From contig CALBJM010000093.1 in NCBI GenBank assembly GCA_937893225.1, positions 1 through 14,612 on the forward strand: a DNA stretch of 14,612 nt, given 5' to 3'. The stretch comes from an uncultured Erysipelotrichaceae bacterium (GTDB lineage: Bacteria > Bacillota_I > Bacilli_A > Erysipelotrichales > Erysipelotrichaceae). The translations under genes were made by a program, and so were the position numbers. Each line of letters opens with the position of its first letter. Positions within the stretch are counted from its first letter, which is position 1. The notes beneath the pieces were generated by a model, which ran no database searches, was not told the DNA's origin, and worked only from the letters and a program-made list of their open reading frames with translations. This document shows positions 6,886 through 14,032 of this stretch, in pieces.

Positions 6886-6917
6886 ACCTCCTTTCCAGAG
6901 GTCGGGAGGTAGCCGAC
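6886..6917 (-). promoter_or_regulatory. Leader of the peptide mRNA: 5' hairpin and masked ribosome site
   Basis: On the - strand the leader begins with GTCGG, a 7-nt loop and CCGAC (6917-6901), a 5' stem-loop. It continues with ACCTCT (6902-6897), a 5-nt loop and GGAGGT (6891-6886), which would pair the core of the ribosome site. The first loop also contains ACCTCC, able to pair with the same GGAGGT. A structured, self-masking leader is typical of type I toxin mRNAs. Folding was done by eye. Confidence 0.55.
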
Positions 6918-6923
6918 AAAATA

Positions 6924-6951
6924 ATGATATCAAAAAGAATCGCGTTTTTAA
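6924..6951 (-). promoter_or_regulatory. Possible promoter of the peptide mRNA
   Basis: On the - strand, TTAAAA (6951-6946), a 16-nt spacer and TATCAT (6929-6924). This would start the mRNA near 6917, exactly at the 5' hairpin, giving an RNA of about 190 nt up to the shared terminator. The boxes are weak matches. Confidence 0.4.
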
Positions 6952-6968
6952 GTGTTTAGTAAGTAATA

Positions 6969-7016
6969 AAAATCGAGATAGTTCACAATGGGGGTTGTGT
7001 AACTATTCTCGATTTT
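6969..7016. terminator. Terminator after the LtaS-like gene
   Basis: Long hairpin: AAAATCGAGA (6969-6978) pairs with TCTCGATTTT (7007-7016). It extends inward through TAGTT/AACTA and CACAA/TTGTG with single-base bulges, around a G-rich loop (6989-6994). On the - strand it lies directly after the stop codon at 7020 and is followed by TTTTTATTACTT. It also shields the tiny-peptide promoter from read-through. Confidence 0.85.
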
Positions 7017-7019
7017 ATG

Positions 7020-9380
7020 TTATTCAGTTGATTGGTCTGTTTTCTTGTCTTCAGAGCTCTTTGGGTAAAAGAGTTCAATGTCACGTTTTTTATCAAATAC
7101 GTTATTGTATTGCAACATACGATATTCATTAATAAGGGCATCATCAATATCATCTACGGATTCATAGAAATTTCCTAAAGAATCATAACAACCATATAAG
7201 CTAATGACTGGGTAGCTGTCTTTCAATTCATATAAGAATTGTTGATAAGGCGTTAATTCCATATTTGCGGTGTGTAGAATTAATGAAGACATGTAATTTG
7301 CACTAAGTTTATCGTATGTTTTGTCTTCAATATCATAGTTTGCCCAAATGAGGAAAGGCGTTACATATTGCTTGATGTCTTCCTCTGGTGTCCCACTTGT
7401 TGGGAAGAAAAGTCGATCAGATGCTGCACCTAATGAAGGCTGATGATCACCATACATGATAATCATGACATTTTCATCAACGTTTTTAAAATACTCAATA
7501 AGTTCTTTAAATGCTTCATCTGTTAATTTGATCAAAGATAGATAATTCTCTGCTGTATCATAATTTTCATAACCATAGCTTGATAAATCTACAGTTTGCT
7601 GCAAATCATCAGCATTTTTATAAGCACCGTGGTTTTGATAAGTGACATTGAAGATAAATTGATTTTTGCCTTTATTGGATTCATAGGATTCAATGACTTT
7701 TTCGAAGTCTTGCTCATCTGTTGGATAGCCATGAATCGTTTCTAATCCATCAAATGTTTCCGCAAATTCTGTGTTTTGGAATTGTAGTTTTTCATAGGCG
7801 GTTCTTCTATTCCAGTTTGTTGCTTTGCCTAAATGAATACCAGTTGTGTCATATCCATTTCGATTCATATAAGAAACTGTAGAAGGTACAGAACGATTCA
7901 TATACATGTTGTATGGATATACACCTGCTTGGAAGAATGCAGTTGTGTTTCCTGTAAGTGTTTCATATTCTGTATTACATGTTCCACCACCTCTTACAGA
8001 AACGTAGAGATTTCCACGAATCGTGTTATCTAAAGAGTTGAAGAATGGTGTCATGTTATCTGCATAGTCTGTTCCACCAATATCTAAATCTGAAAAAGAT
8101 TCGTTCATGATTTGGATAATCGTTGTTGGTTTTGTTCCATCTTCATTGACTGCTTGTTTAGCATGTTCGCTATAGATTTCTTTGAGCTTTTCTAAAGCGT
8201 CTTCACTATATCCATCTGGCTTTTTTGGTTGGTTTTCAATATATTGTCTAACAAGTCCAGTAAAAGAAAGCGTCGTTCCTTCGTTTTGGAAAGTGGATAA
8301 TAAACGAATGTCCCAAAGATAATATGAACCAATACTATTAAAGAATAGTGCAACGACAATAATGATAATAGGATATGCAACGTAATACTTGTTGATTTTT
8401 GTCTTATCTCGTGGGGTAGCACGCATCACTAAATACAGAATTGCACAAGTAATCAGAGAGCATACCATGATGTAATTGATTTGAATATCATAGTTACTAG
8501 CAACATCTAAAGCAGTACCTAGTGCTGAAAAGTCCCATGGTGCAATTGGACGGTTTCTGAATCTTACAACAAATGTGGATACGATTGCATATATTGTGAA
8601 CAATAGATTGGAAATATTTAATCCCATTGGTAATCTTCTAAATATCAAGTGAATGATTTTGTAGATGACGATCATGATACCTACATTGAGTAGACGTAGT
8701 CCCATATTGATGTAATAGAAGTTTCCTAGGATATTTTCCATCATAAAGAAAATCCAACAAGGACTTGCTAATAACATGACTTCATTTAAAGGAATGTTAG
8801 CAATGAAAGTAATGTGTTTGTCTAACAGTACTGCAATAAACCATGCAATTAAGCAAATTACAACATAAAGTTGTACAATAAGGTATTTTGGTAAATATTC
8901 GTCTTCTGGGAATTGAATAAAACCAGATACATTTTGTAAATTCAAGTGAATTTGATCATTTTCTAGTGAAATATCAATACCTTGTGATCCAGCAATTTGA
9001 TATGTAAAATTATCAGCTGTGTATTCACGTAGTTTCATTGGGCCAAAAGATAGTGTGATTTTATTGATGACCATGCTTTTGATATCTTGCAATTGCATTT
9101 GTAAACTATTTGTAACAATTGGAATATCGGTAATCAATATTTCTTTTGAGCCAGAAGAAACTGAAGCCCACGTTTTATGACCTTGATAGTTATAATTTTC
9201 AAAGATTTCTTCGCCACGATCCGTATTGTAGTTTGCTAAGCAAATCGTTCCTTCGCTAGTTGAGGCAAGATCAACTTTGTACGCAAGGTGTGGCGTATAA
9301 AATACAAGGAAGAGTCCAGATACGAAAAGAAACCAGACAATTCTCTTGATTGAAAAAATTTGTTTTAGTTTATTCATCAT
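7020..9380 (-). CDS. LtaS-like lipoteichoic acid synthase / sulfatase-fold phosphoglycerol transferase
   Basis: Polytopic enzyme with an extracellular alkaline-phosphatase/sulfatase domain that likely moves glycerol-phosphate-type units onto a surface polymer. Numbering from the ATG at 9380 (786 aa): TM1 at about 12-28, a 130-residue beta-rich outer domain, about six more TMs (from about 166 to 350), then the catalytic domain. Seen: metal Glu427 in IIQIMNESFSD, nucleophile Thr467 in GGGTCNTEYETLTG, NWNRR (522-526), His584 in VTYQNHGAY, and Asp645/His646 in YGDHQPSLG. All have counterparts in LtaS. The large domain between TM1 and TM2 and the 786-residue length go beyond LtaS (about 650 aa, five TMs), so this is a variant family. 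The start at 9380 has AGAGGAAG 7 nt upstream; the frame stays open to 9494, but that part looks non-coding. It is probably monocistronic. Confidence 0.88.
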   Translation of the reverse strand: MMNKLKQIFSIKRIVWFLFVSGLFLVFYTPHLAYKVDLASTSEGTICLANYNTDRGEEIFENYNYQGHKTWASVSSGSKEILITDIPIVTNSLQMQLQDIKSMVINKITLSFGPMKLREYTADNFTYQIAGSQGIDISLENDQIHLNLQNVSGFIQFPEDEYLPKYLIVQLYVVICLIAWFIAVLLDKHITFIANIPLNEVMLLASPCWIFFMMENILGNFYYINMGLRLLNVGIMIVIYKIIHLIFRRLPMGLNISNLLFTIYAIVSTFVVRFRNRPIAPWDFSALGTALDVASNYDIQINYIMVCSLITCAILYLVMRATPRDKTKINKYYVAYPIIIIVVALFFNSIGSYYLWDIRLLSTFQNEGTTLSFTGLVRQYIENQPKKPDGYSEDALEKLKEIYSEHAKQAVNEDGTKPTTIIQIMNESFSDLDIGGTDYADNMTPFFNSLDNTIRGNLYVSVRGGGTCNTEYETLTGNTTAFFQAGVYPYNMYMNRSVPSTVSYMNRNGYDTTGIHLGKATNWNRRTAYEKLQFQNTEFAETFDGLETIHGYPTDEQDFEKVIESYESNKGKNQFIFNVTYQNHGAYKNADDLQQTVDLSSYGYENYDTAENYLSLIKLTDEAFKELIEYFKNVDENVMIIMYGDHQPSLGAASDRLFFPTSGTPEEDIKQYVTPFLIWANYDIEDKTYDKLSANYMSSLILHTANMELTPYQQFLYELKDSYPVISLYGCYDSLGNFYESVDDIDDALINEYRMLQYNNVFDKKRDIELFYPKSSEDKKTDQSTE

Positions 9381-9411
9381 ATTAATACTTCCTCTTTTTT
9401 TGAACCTTTCT

Positions 9412-9442
9412 AGTTTAGCATTATTGTGTGAAGAAGTCTCAA
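9412..9442 (-). promoter_or_regulatory. Possible promoter of the LtaS-like gene
   Basis: On the - strand, TTGAGA (9442-9437), a 19-nt spacer and TAAACT (9417-9412) preceded by TGC, an extended -10. It lies 30 nt before the chosen start. Spacing is long, so this is a moderate match. Confidence 0.4.
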
Positions 9443-9492
9443 AAGAAAGATGTGAAATTTCTTGTTTTTTATAGAAAAAGAAAATGTTAGCC

Positions 9493-9521
9493 AAAAAAAC
9501 AGTTGTGTTTTCACAACTGTT
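9493..9521 (-). terminator. Terminator of the CobW-family operon
   Basis: Perfect 9-bp stem ACAGTTGTG (9499-9507) / CACAACTGT (9512-9520) with a TTTT loop. On the - strand it is followed by seven T (9499-9493). The stop codon of the upstream gene (9522-9520) touches the stem. Confidence 0.88.
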
Positions 9522-10461
9522 AGTTAAATGTTACAAATTCTTCTTCTGGTTTTTGATAATGTGAAATGCGATCAGCATACAATACACAAGTTTCTCCACC
9601 ATTTTCCATAGGAATTGTTTTGAGATGCCCTTGTACTTCATACCATTTGCCAATCTCTAATTCTTGAATCTTTACACCAGTTACTGTAATTCCGCATTCT
9701 GAAGTATCTGCTGCACAGCACACCATAGCACGACGTGCCATGATAAATGTCTGATGATATCCAGGAATTTTTTCAGCATAATAACCACGTAAGATGACCT
9801 CTTTTCCATCATATTTTTGAGGATTTTCTACCGCATCCATATACCACAGACCATAATCTTCATCTTTTATATCTATTAATGGAGCATTGATATCAAATGG
9901 TAATCCACCATCTTTTAATTCGACCGCCTCACCAAATGCGCCTTCATAGAAAATCTGTGCTCTTCGATTGATGGCTTTGATGTTTCCTCTTAACATACTT
10001 CCGGATGTTTCTTCTGTACAACGATTGCAAATAACTGTATCAGAATAGCGCAATTGTTCATACATCATTTGTCTTAGTGGTCCCATAAATGTGGAAAAAG
10101 TAGAAGCATCTACTGGAGTAAGAATTTGTACTAGTGGCCAAAAATCTGGCATGTCAGAAATAATGGCTTCTGGAACAGCTAAAGTACCATTCCACTCTAT
10201 GAATACTTGAGATGGGTGATAGATCGTATCTAATTCATGCATCTTTTCTGGTGTAAATGTATCCACATCATCAACATATTCAATAAATGCATTGTGCTCT
10301 TGCAACCAATTTTCCTCGTATTCTGTTTCGCCTTGTTCAAAACAAACGATCAATGTTCTAGAAATGCCATCCATGAAGCCAGGATCGTCCATCGTGTCTT
10401 TGATTAACGTAGTTTTACCAGAATCTAGAAAACCAGTAAATAAGTATACAGGAGTAGCCAT
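9520..10461 (-). CDS. COG0523/CobW-like G3E GTPase domain fused to a DUF1980 (YcgQ C-terminal)-like domain
   Basis: 313-residue protein. The N-terminal part is a P-loop G3E-type domain with Walker A GFLDSGKTT (10-18). The CxCC metal motif of CobW proteins is absent, and the usual ExSG motif reads VFIEWNG (86-92). From about residue 190 it changes to a domain like the C-terminus of YcgQ/TIGR03943 proteins: YDGKEVILRGYY, FIMARRAMVCCAADTSECG (two adjacent Cys) and IGKWYEVQGHL. YcgQ-type proteins are found with CobW proteins and zinc-responsive genes in Bacillota, so a role in metal handling is plausible. It starts 1 nt after the larger CobW gene, with AGGTGA overlapping that gene's end, so the pair is probably co-translated and may work together. 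GTPase activity is uncertain given the altered motifs. Confidence 0.8.
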   Translation of the reverse strand: MATPVYLFTGFLDSGKTTLIKDTMDDPGFMDGISRTLIVCFEQGETEYEENWLQEHNAFIEYVDDVDTFTPEKMHELDTIYHPSQVFIEWNGTLAVPEAIISDMPDFWPLVQILTPVDASTFSTFMGPLRQMMYEQLRYSDTVICNRCTEETSGSMLRGNIKAINRRAQIFYEGAFGEAVELKDGGLPFDINAPLIDIKDEDYGLWYMDAVENPQKYDGKEVILRGYYAEKIPGYHQTFIMARRAMVCCAADTSECGITVTGVKIQELEIGKWYEVQGHLKTIPMENGGETCVLYADRISHYQKPEEEFVTFN

Positions 10462-10462
10462 A

Positions 10463-11614
10463 TTACTTCACCTGAAAGATAGATTTGATGTTTTCTACAT
10501 CAACATGTTCACCAATTACTGTAATTAAACCAGTATATGCAGCCTTACCAATACGAATATCTGTATCACCAGGAACATAGTCAAAGAATAGCCAAGAACC
10601 ATCATGCGTTGGTACGATTCCCTTGGCACGTACAATATTGTCGCCTAACTTAGACAAAGCTGTACGAATTTCTTCTTCTGTATATTTGTTAACCGTTTCG
10701 ATACCAATTGAATCAAATACATCATCGGCATCAGGTCCATCATGATGATGGTGGTGATGATGGTGATGATGTTCTTCACCTCCGCCAATGTGAATCTTAT
10801 TTCCTTCAGACAAACCTTCATTTGCTTCTTCAATTGCATCAGAATGATCATGATGATGACAACAACATTCATGTTCTTCTTCATGGTCATGGTGATGGCA
10901 GCACTCATGCTCTTCATCGTGGTCATGATGGCAGCAACATTCATGCTCTTCTTCATGATCATGATGGTGTTCTTCGTGTTCGTCTTCATCAAAATCAATT
11001 TCTTCGATCCCTTCTGGGAATCCGTTTGAAGAACCAGTCATAGCTTCGTAAATACTATTTCCGCTTAAATCGTCCCAAGGTGTTGTAATGATTCTGACAT
11101 CAGGATTTAATTCACGAATGATAGAAATATCTTCGTTTAGCTTATCTTCTTCAACCATTTGTGTTCTACTTAAGATTACACAAGAAGCTGTATGAATCTG
11201 ATCATCAAAGAAATCTTTAAAGTTTTTGTGATATGTTTTACATCTCTTTGCATCCACAACTGTACTATAACTGTTTAATTCCAATCCTTCCACAGACTTA
11301 ACAATAGAAAGAATATCAGACAATTTTCCTACACCACTTGGTTCAATGATAATGTGGTCAGGATGATAAGTTTCTTCAACTTTTAATAAGGCATCATGAA
11401 AATCACCCTGTAATGTACAGCAAACACATCCACCATTGATTTCATTGATTACGATACCAGCTTCTTTTAAGAAACCGCCATCAATACCAATTTCTCCAAA
11501 TTCATTTTCTACTAATACAACTTTTTTTCCAGCAAATACATCTTTAATCAGTTTCTGGATCAAAGTTGTTTTACCAGCACCTAAAAAACCACTAATAACA
11601 TCAACTTTACTCAT
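10463..11614 (-). CDS. COG0523/CobW-family GTPase (metallochaperone-like) with long His/Cys-rich insert
   Basis: G3E GTPase thought to deliver or sense metal ions, most often zinc in this family. Numbering is from the ATG at 11620: Walker A GFLGAGKTT (11-19), the CobW metal motif GGCVCC (63-68), IEPSG (92-96), and a divergent base-recognition SRTQ (151-154) in place of NKxD. Between the GTPase part and the CobW_C domain (about 302-385) is an unusual metal-binding insert. It has three near-repeats of the type EEEHECCCHHDH (222-259), an acidic linker, then ten consecutive His (284-293). I start the gene at the second ATG (11614), because GAGGAA lies 6 nt before it but directly abuts the first ATG (11620). 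It is first of a two-gene operon with the DUF1980 fusion. Confidence 0.92.
   Translation of the reverse strand: MSKVDVISGFLGAGKTTLIQKLIKDVFAGKKVVLVENEFGEIGIDGGFLKEAGIVINEINGGCVCCTLQGDFHDALLKVEETYHPDHIIIEPSGVGKLSDILSIVKSVEGLELNSYSTVVDAKRCKTYHKNFKDFFDDQIHTASCVILSRTQMVEEDKLNEDISIIRELNPDVRIITTPWDDLSGNSIYEAMTGSSNGFPEGIEEIDFDEDEHEEHHHDHEEEHECCCHHDHDEEHECCHHHDHEEEHECCCHHHDHSDAIEEANEGLSEGNKIHIGGGEEHHHHHHHHHHDGPDADDVFDSIGIETVNKYTEEEIRTALSKLGDNIVRAKGIVPTHDGSWLFFDYVPGDTDIRIGKAAYTGLITVIGEHVDVENIKSIFQVK
10742..10978 (-). repeat. Tandem repeats coding the His/Cys-rich metal-binding insert
   Basis: Three units of about 36-39 nt (10844-10957) encode EEEHECCCHHDH-type peptides with two or three Cys each; HEEHHHDH precedes them. 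A run of ten His codons follows at 10742-10771. The units differ mostly at third codon positions, so the repeats are not recent identical copies. The low-complexity DNA also creates long false reading frames on the other strand. Confidence 0.85.
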
Positions 11615-11644
11615 TTTCATTTCCTCACTTTCGTGTGCTTTATT

Positions 11645-11653
11645 ATTATAGCA
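11645..11653 (-). promoter_or_regulatory. Extended -10 promoter of the CobW operon
   Basis: On the - strand, TGCTATAAT (11653-11645), a perfect extended -10, 30 nt before the start codon. No good -35 is present. An inverted AATAAT (11662-11667) / ATTATT (11682-11687) sits where the -35 should be and could be an operator, but it is not a recognisable Zur box. Confidence 0.6.
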
Positions 11654-11773
11654 AAGTCGTCAATAATTTCTTGTATCATGCATTATTTCCCGAAACATTG
11701 TTCCAAGTTTGTCTAGTATCATCTTTTCAATGTTTTTTAAAGTTACAATAGAGATAATTAAAAGAGGTGCTAT

Positions 11774-12946
11774 ATGAAATACAAAAATTTGAATCTTAAG
11801 TATGCTTTGATTAATTGCTTTTATTTCTTTTTAGTATGCGGAACAGCAGGTTTTGCGAATAATTATCTTCAATATAAAGGATTAGACACGTCTATTATTG
11901 GAATGTTATTGACACTTGTTAGTGTTATAGCATTAATTGGGCAAACGACAATGGCACCAATTGTAGATAAGTCAAAAAAATGGAATGAGAAAAAATTCAT
12001 CATTTTCACTTTAGTTGTTGCTTGTGTTGCATACGCATTAATGTTTTTTATTCCTGGTGAATCTATTTTCACGATTGTACTTTCTGTTATTGGTTTTGCA
12101 TTTGCTTCGATTGGTATTCCGTATTTAAACTCTTTGGCATTTGTGTATGAAAAAGAAGGTGCGAAAATCAATTATGGTTTAGGAAGAGGCGTTGGATCTG
12201 CAGCATATGCTGTGGCAGCACTTTGTATTGGACAATTGATAAAATGGAGAGATGCTTCTATTCTTCCGATATGGTTGCTTGCTACAGCTATTTTGACAAT
12301 TGCTGTTGTCAATTCATTACAAGATCCACCAGAAGAAAAAAGTGTTGTACAACAAGAAGAAACAAAGATTTCTTATGTTGCATTCTTTCAAAAGTATTCA
12401 AGTATTTTAATCGTTGTATTAGCAATGATCATGTTATTTTTCACACATATGTTGATTAATAATTATATGATCAACATTGTCGAAGAAATTGGTGGTGATG
12501 CAGGGAGTCAAGGTACGGCAACATTTATTCAAGCACTTGTCGAATTGCCACCAATGTTTGGATTTGCATTATTATTAAAGAAATTTCATGTGAATCAACT
12601 ATTGGCATTTTCTGCCGTGGCTTGGGTAGTGAAAGATGTTTTGATCTTACTGGCTCCAAATATGACAGTGTATTACATTGCTATGGTGTTCCAGATGTTT
12701 TCGTATGCTATTTTAATTCCTGCATCTGTATACTTTGCGGATGAAAATATTGCACCAGAAGATCGTAATCAAGGGCAAGCTATTATAGGTGCAGCTGGTA
12801 CGATTGGTGGCTTGTTTGCTTCATTTGTAGGTGGATTTCTATTGAGTATTCTTACTGTTAGAACAACATTGTATGTAGGAATTGGGGTTGCAGTTGTTGG
12901 TGCGGTATTGATGCTTGTTGGTATTCACAAATTGAATAAGAAATAG
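11774..12946 (+). CDS. MFS transporter (MFS_1-like / nucleoside-H+ symporter-like)
   Basis: 390-residue polytopic protein with about 12 membrane segments in two halves and a charged central loop (about 180-205). Seen: NNYLQYKGLDTSIIGMLL in the first loop, YGLGRGVGSAAYAVAAL (about 134-150), a segment like the 'YGKxRxxGSxG' region of the LacY/NupG/MFS_1-like clan, and ADENIAPEDRNQGQAI (about 321-336) near the last helices. Substrate cannot be told from the sequence. The start has GAGGTG 5 nt upstream. It is read divergently from the CobW operon across about 160 nt and is followed 12 nt later by a DUF4186 gene, so these probably form one transcript. Confidence 0.85.
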   Translation: MKYKNLNLKYALINCFYFFLVCGTAGFANNYLQYKGLDTSIIGMLLTLVSVIALIGQTTMAPIVDKSKKWNEKKFIIFTLVVACVAYALMFFIPGESIFTIVLSVIGFAFASIGIPYLNSLAFVYEKEGAKINYGLGRGVGSAAYAVAALCIGQLIKWRDASILPIWLLATAILTIAVVNSLQDPPEEKSVVQQEETKISYVAFFQKYSSILIVVLAMIMLFFTHMLINNYMINIVEEIGGDAGSQGTATFIQALVELPPMFGFALLLKKFHVNQLLAFSAVAWVVKDVLILLAPNMTVYYIAMVFQMFSYAILIPASVYFADENIAPEDRNQGQAIIGAAGTIGGLFASFVGGFLLSILTVRTTLYVGIGVAVVGAVLMLVGIHKLNKK

Positions 12947-12958
12947 TATCTTTGTTTC

Positions 12959-13315
12959 ATGCAAACAAGAATTGAAGCGTTGTATAAATTATCAAAATCG
13001 AAATTTCGCTCTTCATTTCATTTGAAAGAAGAAGATAAAGAATATGTTCGAACAAAGGGTTTGGAAACGATTCGGAAACATGCACAAGATTTTGTGAGAA
13101 TCAAACTTGCCGATGCATATCCCAAAAATGATGGGAAGCAGACACCTATGCATGGCCATCCAGTATTTATTGCCCAACATGCGTGCGCATGTTGTTGCAG
13201 AGGATGTTTATATAAGTGGTATCACGTAGAGAAAGGCGTTGCCTTATCAGCAACGCAACAAGAAAAAATAGTAAATTTATTAATATTGTGGATAGAAAAG
13301 GAAATGGAAAAATGA
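12959..13315 (+). CDS. DUF4186 family protein
   Basis: 118-residue protein of unknown function matching the DUF4186 family along its whole length. Seen: SKFRSSFHL (14-22), KGLETIRKHAQDF (33-45), NDGKQTPMHGHPVF (57-70), IAQHACACCCRGCL (71-84) and KWYHVEKG (86-93). The conserved His, Cys and Arg residues suggest metal binding or a redox or DNA-binding role, but nothing is proven. There is no clear ribosome site before the ATG, only 12 nt after the MFS stop. Its stop overlaps the next start by 4 nt (ATGA), so it is co-translated with the HD-domain gene. Confidence 0.88.
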   Translation: MQTRIEALYKLSKSKFRSSFHLKEEDKEYVRTKGLETIRKHAQDFVRIKLADAYPKNDGKQTPMHGHPVFIAQHACACCCRGCLYKWYHVEKGVALSATQQEKIVNLLILWIEKEMEK

Positions 13316-13789
13316 AAGAAAGAATCATGCAAAAAATGATTGTCTATCCTGGGCAAACAAGAAGTGATATTGCGCATTTTTTGAAAGTTTATGCATTTGC
13401 GGAGGAAATCGGTAAATTGGAATCTCTTGATGCAAGAACGCAAGAGATATTAGAAATTGCTGCAATTGTGCATGATATAGCGTGCCCATTATGCAGAAAA
13501 AAATACGGAAATACGTATGGGAAACATCAAGGAGAGTGAAGCATTATTGAGAGAATTCTTTTTTGATATTGCGATAGATGAAGCAATGAAAGAGAGAATT
13601 ATATTTTTAGTGTGCCACCATCATACGTATACCGGTGTAGTAGGTTTGGATTGGCAAATTTTATTAGAAGCTGATTTTCTAGTAAATGCAGACGAGTCCA
13701 ATAAGTATGCCAATGTTGTTTCACAATTTGAAAAAAATGTGTTTCGAACGAATAGTGGAAAACTTTTTTTGAAGAGTATGTATGAATGA
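13312..13789 (+). pseudogene. HD-domain phosphohydrolase split by a frameshift
   Basis: Two frames together make one HD-domain protein of about 158 residues. The first (13312-13539, 75 aa) has His22 in SDIAHFLKVYAFAEEIG and the HD pair His54-Asp55 in AAIVHDIACPL. It stops at a TGA (13537-13539) right after YGNTYGKHQGE. The second frame carries the rest: EALLREFFFDI, CHHHTYTG, and the last metal Asp in LEADFLVNADE, ending at 13789. Joining needs a +1 shift (one extra base, or two lost) near 13537; skipping the T gives GEEALLREFF. Intact homologues have this sequence in one frame. AAGGAG just before the TGA resembles an internal ribosome site. This could be a real mutation, a sequencing error or, less likely, programmed frameshifting. 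The gene overlaps DUF4186 by 4 nt. Confidence 0.85.
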
Positions 13790-13902
13790 AAATGTTTTCT
13801 TATCAAGTACAATAGAAAAGAATATTATAGACAGATGAATTTATCTAAAGTAATCTTCTTGTTAAGTATAAAAGCTTGATAGATTCTTAGATTATATCCA
13901 TC

Positions 13903-13943
13903 AACAGAGGTAAAACATCACTTTGGTGCTATGCCTCTGTTTT
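13903..13943 (+). terminator. Terminator with nested hairpin
   Basis: Outer stem AACAGAGG (13903-13910) / CCTCTGTT (13934-13941) ending in TTTTG, with an inner stem CATCA (13916-13920) / TGGTG (13925-13929). It ends the MFS-DUF4186-HD transcript. I see no gene in 13790-14032. Confidence 0.8.
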
Positions 13944-14032
13944 GTTATGTCATTACAATACAATTAGAAAATACAAATGGTTAAGGATTTTCTTCAAAAC
14001 TTGTGAATATTCATATTGAAGGGAGCTTTTAT

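Noticed and set aside
9381..9494. An N-terminal extension of the LtaS-like protein
   Set aside because: The extra 38 codons overlap the likely promoter and start inside the neighbouring terminator; a good ribosome site supports 9380.
10708..11043. Long + strand reading frames opposite the His-rich region
   Set aside because: They arise from low-complexity CAT/GAT codons of the - strand CobW gene and give meaningless Met/His-rich products.
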